From Agarophyton chilense (Eukaryota > Rhodophyta > Florideophyceae > Gracilariales > Gracilariaceae), in contig JARGXX010000068.1 of the NCBI GenBank assembly GCA_030374765.1, positions 4,216,001 to 4,280,000 of the forward strand: a DNA stretch of 64,000 bases, in the 5' to 3' direction. The notes under the pieces are model-generated. The model was given only the letters and a program-made list of their open reading frames with translations. It made no database searches and was not told the origin of the DNA. The position numbers and the translations under genes were made by a program. Within the stretch, counting starts at the first letter, position 1. Each line of letters opens with the position of its first letter. Of this stretch, positions 63,198-64,000 are shown piece after piece.

Positions 63198-64000
63198 ATG
63201 AACGCGCCCGCATTCCACATCATGCCTTGCTGCTGCTTCTCGCGTTGCTCCTTCTTCGACCGCACCACCTCTACCCTACAGCGCCACAAGCGAAGGTGCC
63301 CTCACCGGCTCTCCCCCAAAAAATGCACGCCCTCACCAACCATAACCCACCTTCCCCCACGCACAATGCGCCACAAGTCCACTCCTCAACTGCACGCCCC
63401 TCTCACCCCCTCAAACCGCCCCTCCGATAACGCCCTCCACGCCGATGAGAACCGCTACCACCACCAGCAACATGCCCTGTCTCTCGCTACGGCAGACGCA
63501 CACTACATCGCTAACAATCAGCCCCACTCTTCCATCCCCCTTCACCCCCATCTTCGAACACCCACAAGTAGAGCAGCTCGTCCTTTACATCTCCTTCATT
63601 GCCGCCAACCTTGGTTACCGAAAAGCTCATCGCCATCCTCAAAGATTCAAGCTTCTCCAAGTCAACCTTCCAGCGAAGCATATCCTCCGCCCGCAAATGC
63701 ATCCAGCTCCAGGAAACCCTCTTCGAGCACCGCATGAATTCCTCCTGCTTCCTCCCATACCCCATCACCGACACTCTCAACCGCTTCTCCGCAACCGTCT
63801 ACCTTAAAAACCCATTCAATGTCCTTAAACATCAGCTATCATTTTCACTCCAACCACAACACCTTCTTCCACCCAATCGACCAAAAGTCACAATCCAGTT
63901 TCCCCGCCTTCGCTCACCCCATGGCCGCCTCTCTCGGTCACAACGTCTTCCCTGCACCCAAATCCGCCATCATGCAGTCCAAGAACGACATGATCATATG
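63198..64000 (+). CDS. possible C2HC zinc-finger gene, runs off the right edge
   Basis: The plus strand becomes strongly C-rich here, and all three frames are open for long distances, so frame choice is weak. The frame starting at the ATG at 63198 (MNAPAFHIMPCCCFSRCSFF) contains CFSRC followed by 12 residues, then H, then three residues and C, with Leu three residues before the His: a C2HC-type finger (residues about 12-34). It stays open to 63737. Beyond about 63600 a different frame (ISSARKCIQLQETLFEHRMN) looks more protein-like and runs off the window, so a frameshift or an intron may lie between. It could equally be a decayed copy. Confidence 0.3.

Overview
The window is nuclear DNA of a eukaryote. 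Spliceosomal introns with GT...AG ends, Ty1/copia and Ty3/gypsy retroelements with a chromodomain, a pogo-like DNA transposon and MITE-like foldbacks all point that way. Short, intron-poor, GC-rich genes packed in an island and surrounded by nested LTR elements fit a red alga (a Chondrus-like florideophyte) best. That assignment is inference and only moderately secure; no rRNA, tRNA or organelle marker is present to fix it.

Layout. 1-9286 is the 3' part of a broken Ty3/gypsy chromovirus (element A1) that sits inside an older copia remnant (9287-10726). 10727-12758 holds gag-like scraps. 12759-18237 is a young copia element on the minus strand with 213-bp LTRs and a GTACA target duplication; a foreign solo LTR (15372-16247, TTTTC duplication) lies inside its integrase region. 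18238-21100 is decayed sequence. 21102-37377 is a GC-rich host gene island. 37500-42166 is AT-richer, with three inverted-repeat (MITE-like) elements and a trypsin-family gene. 42167-50702 is a nearly whole gypsy chromovirus (element B, 634-bp LTRs). 50703-58234 is a second copy of family A, without its 5' end. 58235-64000 is AT-rich, with a dead pogo/Tigger-type transposase and, near the right edge, a possible zinc-finger gene.

Host genes in the island, left to right: a kinase-like protein with C-terminal Sel1 repeats and a tandem Sel1-only paralogue (both minus); a bacterial-type AT3-SGNH carbohydrate O-acyltransferase (minus); a divergent secreted cysteine-rich protein (plus); a possible 71-aa spliced gene (plus); a GT90/CAP10-like glycosyltransferase (minus); a proline-tract coiled-coil protein (plus); and a type II NAD(P)H dehydrogenase with two introns (minus). 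Several of these (O-acyltransferase, GT90, secreted Cys-rich protein, secreted protease) would act in the secretory pathway or at the cell surface, which suits an organism with an elaborate extracellular matrix, but nothing shows that they form one pathway.

The most unusual observations are a long antisense coding block between pol and the 3' LTR of gypsy family A, seen in both copies; the kinase-Sel1/Sel1 tandem pair; the AT3-SGNH fusion in a eukaryote; an intron ending immediately before the catalytic GDSGGP motif of the protease gene; and a 12-copy 18-bp minisatellite with a 36-bp alternating pattern between two divergent genes.
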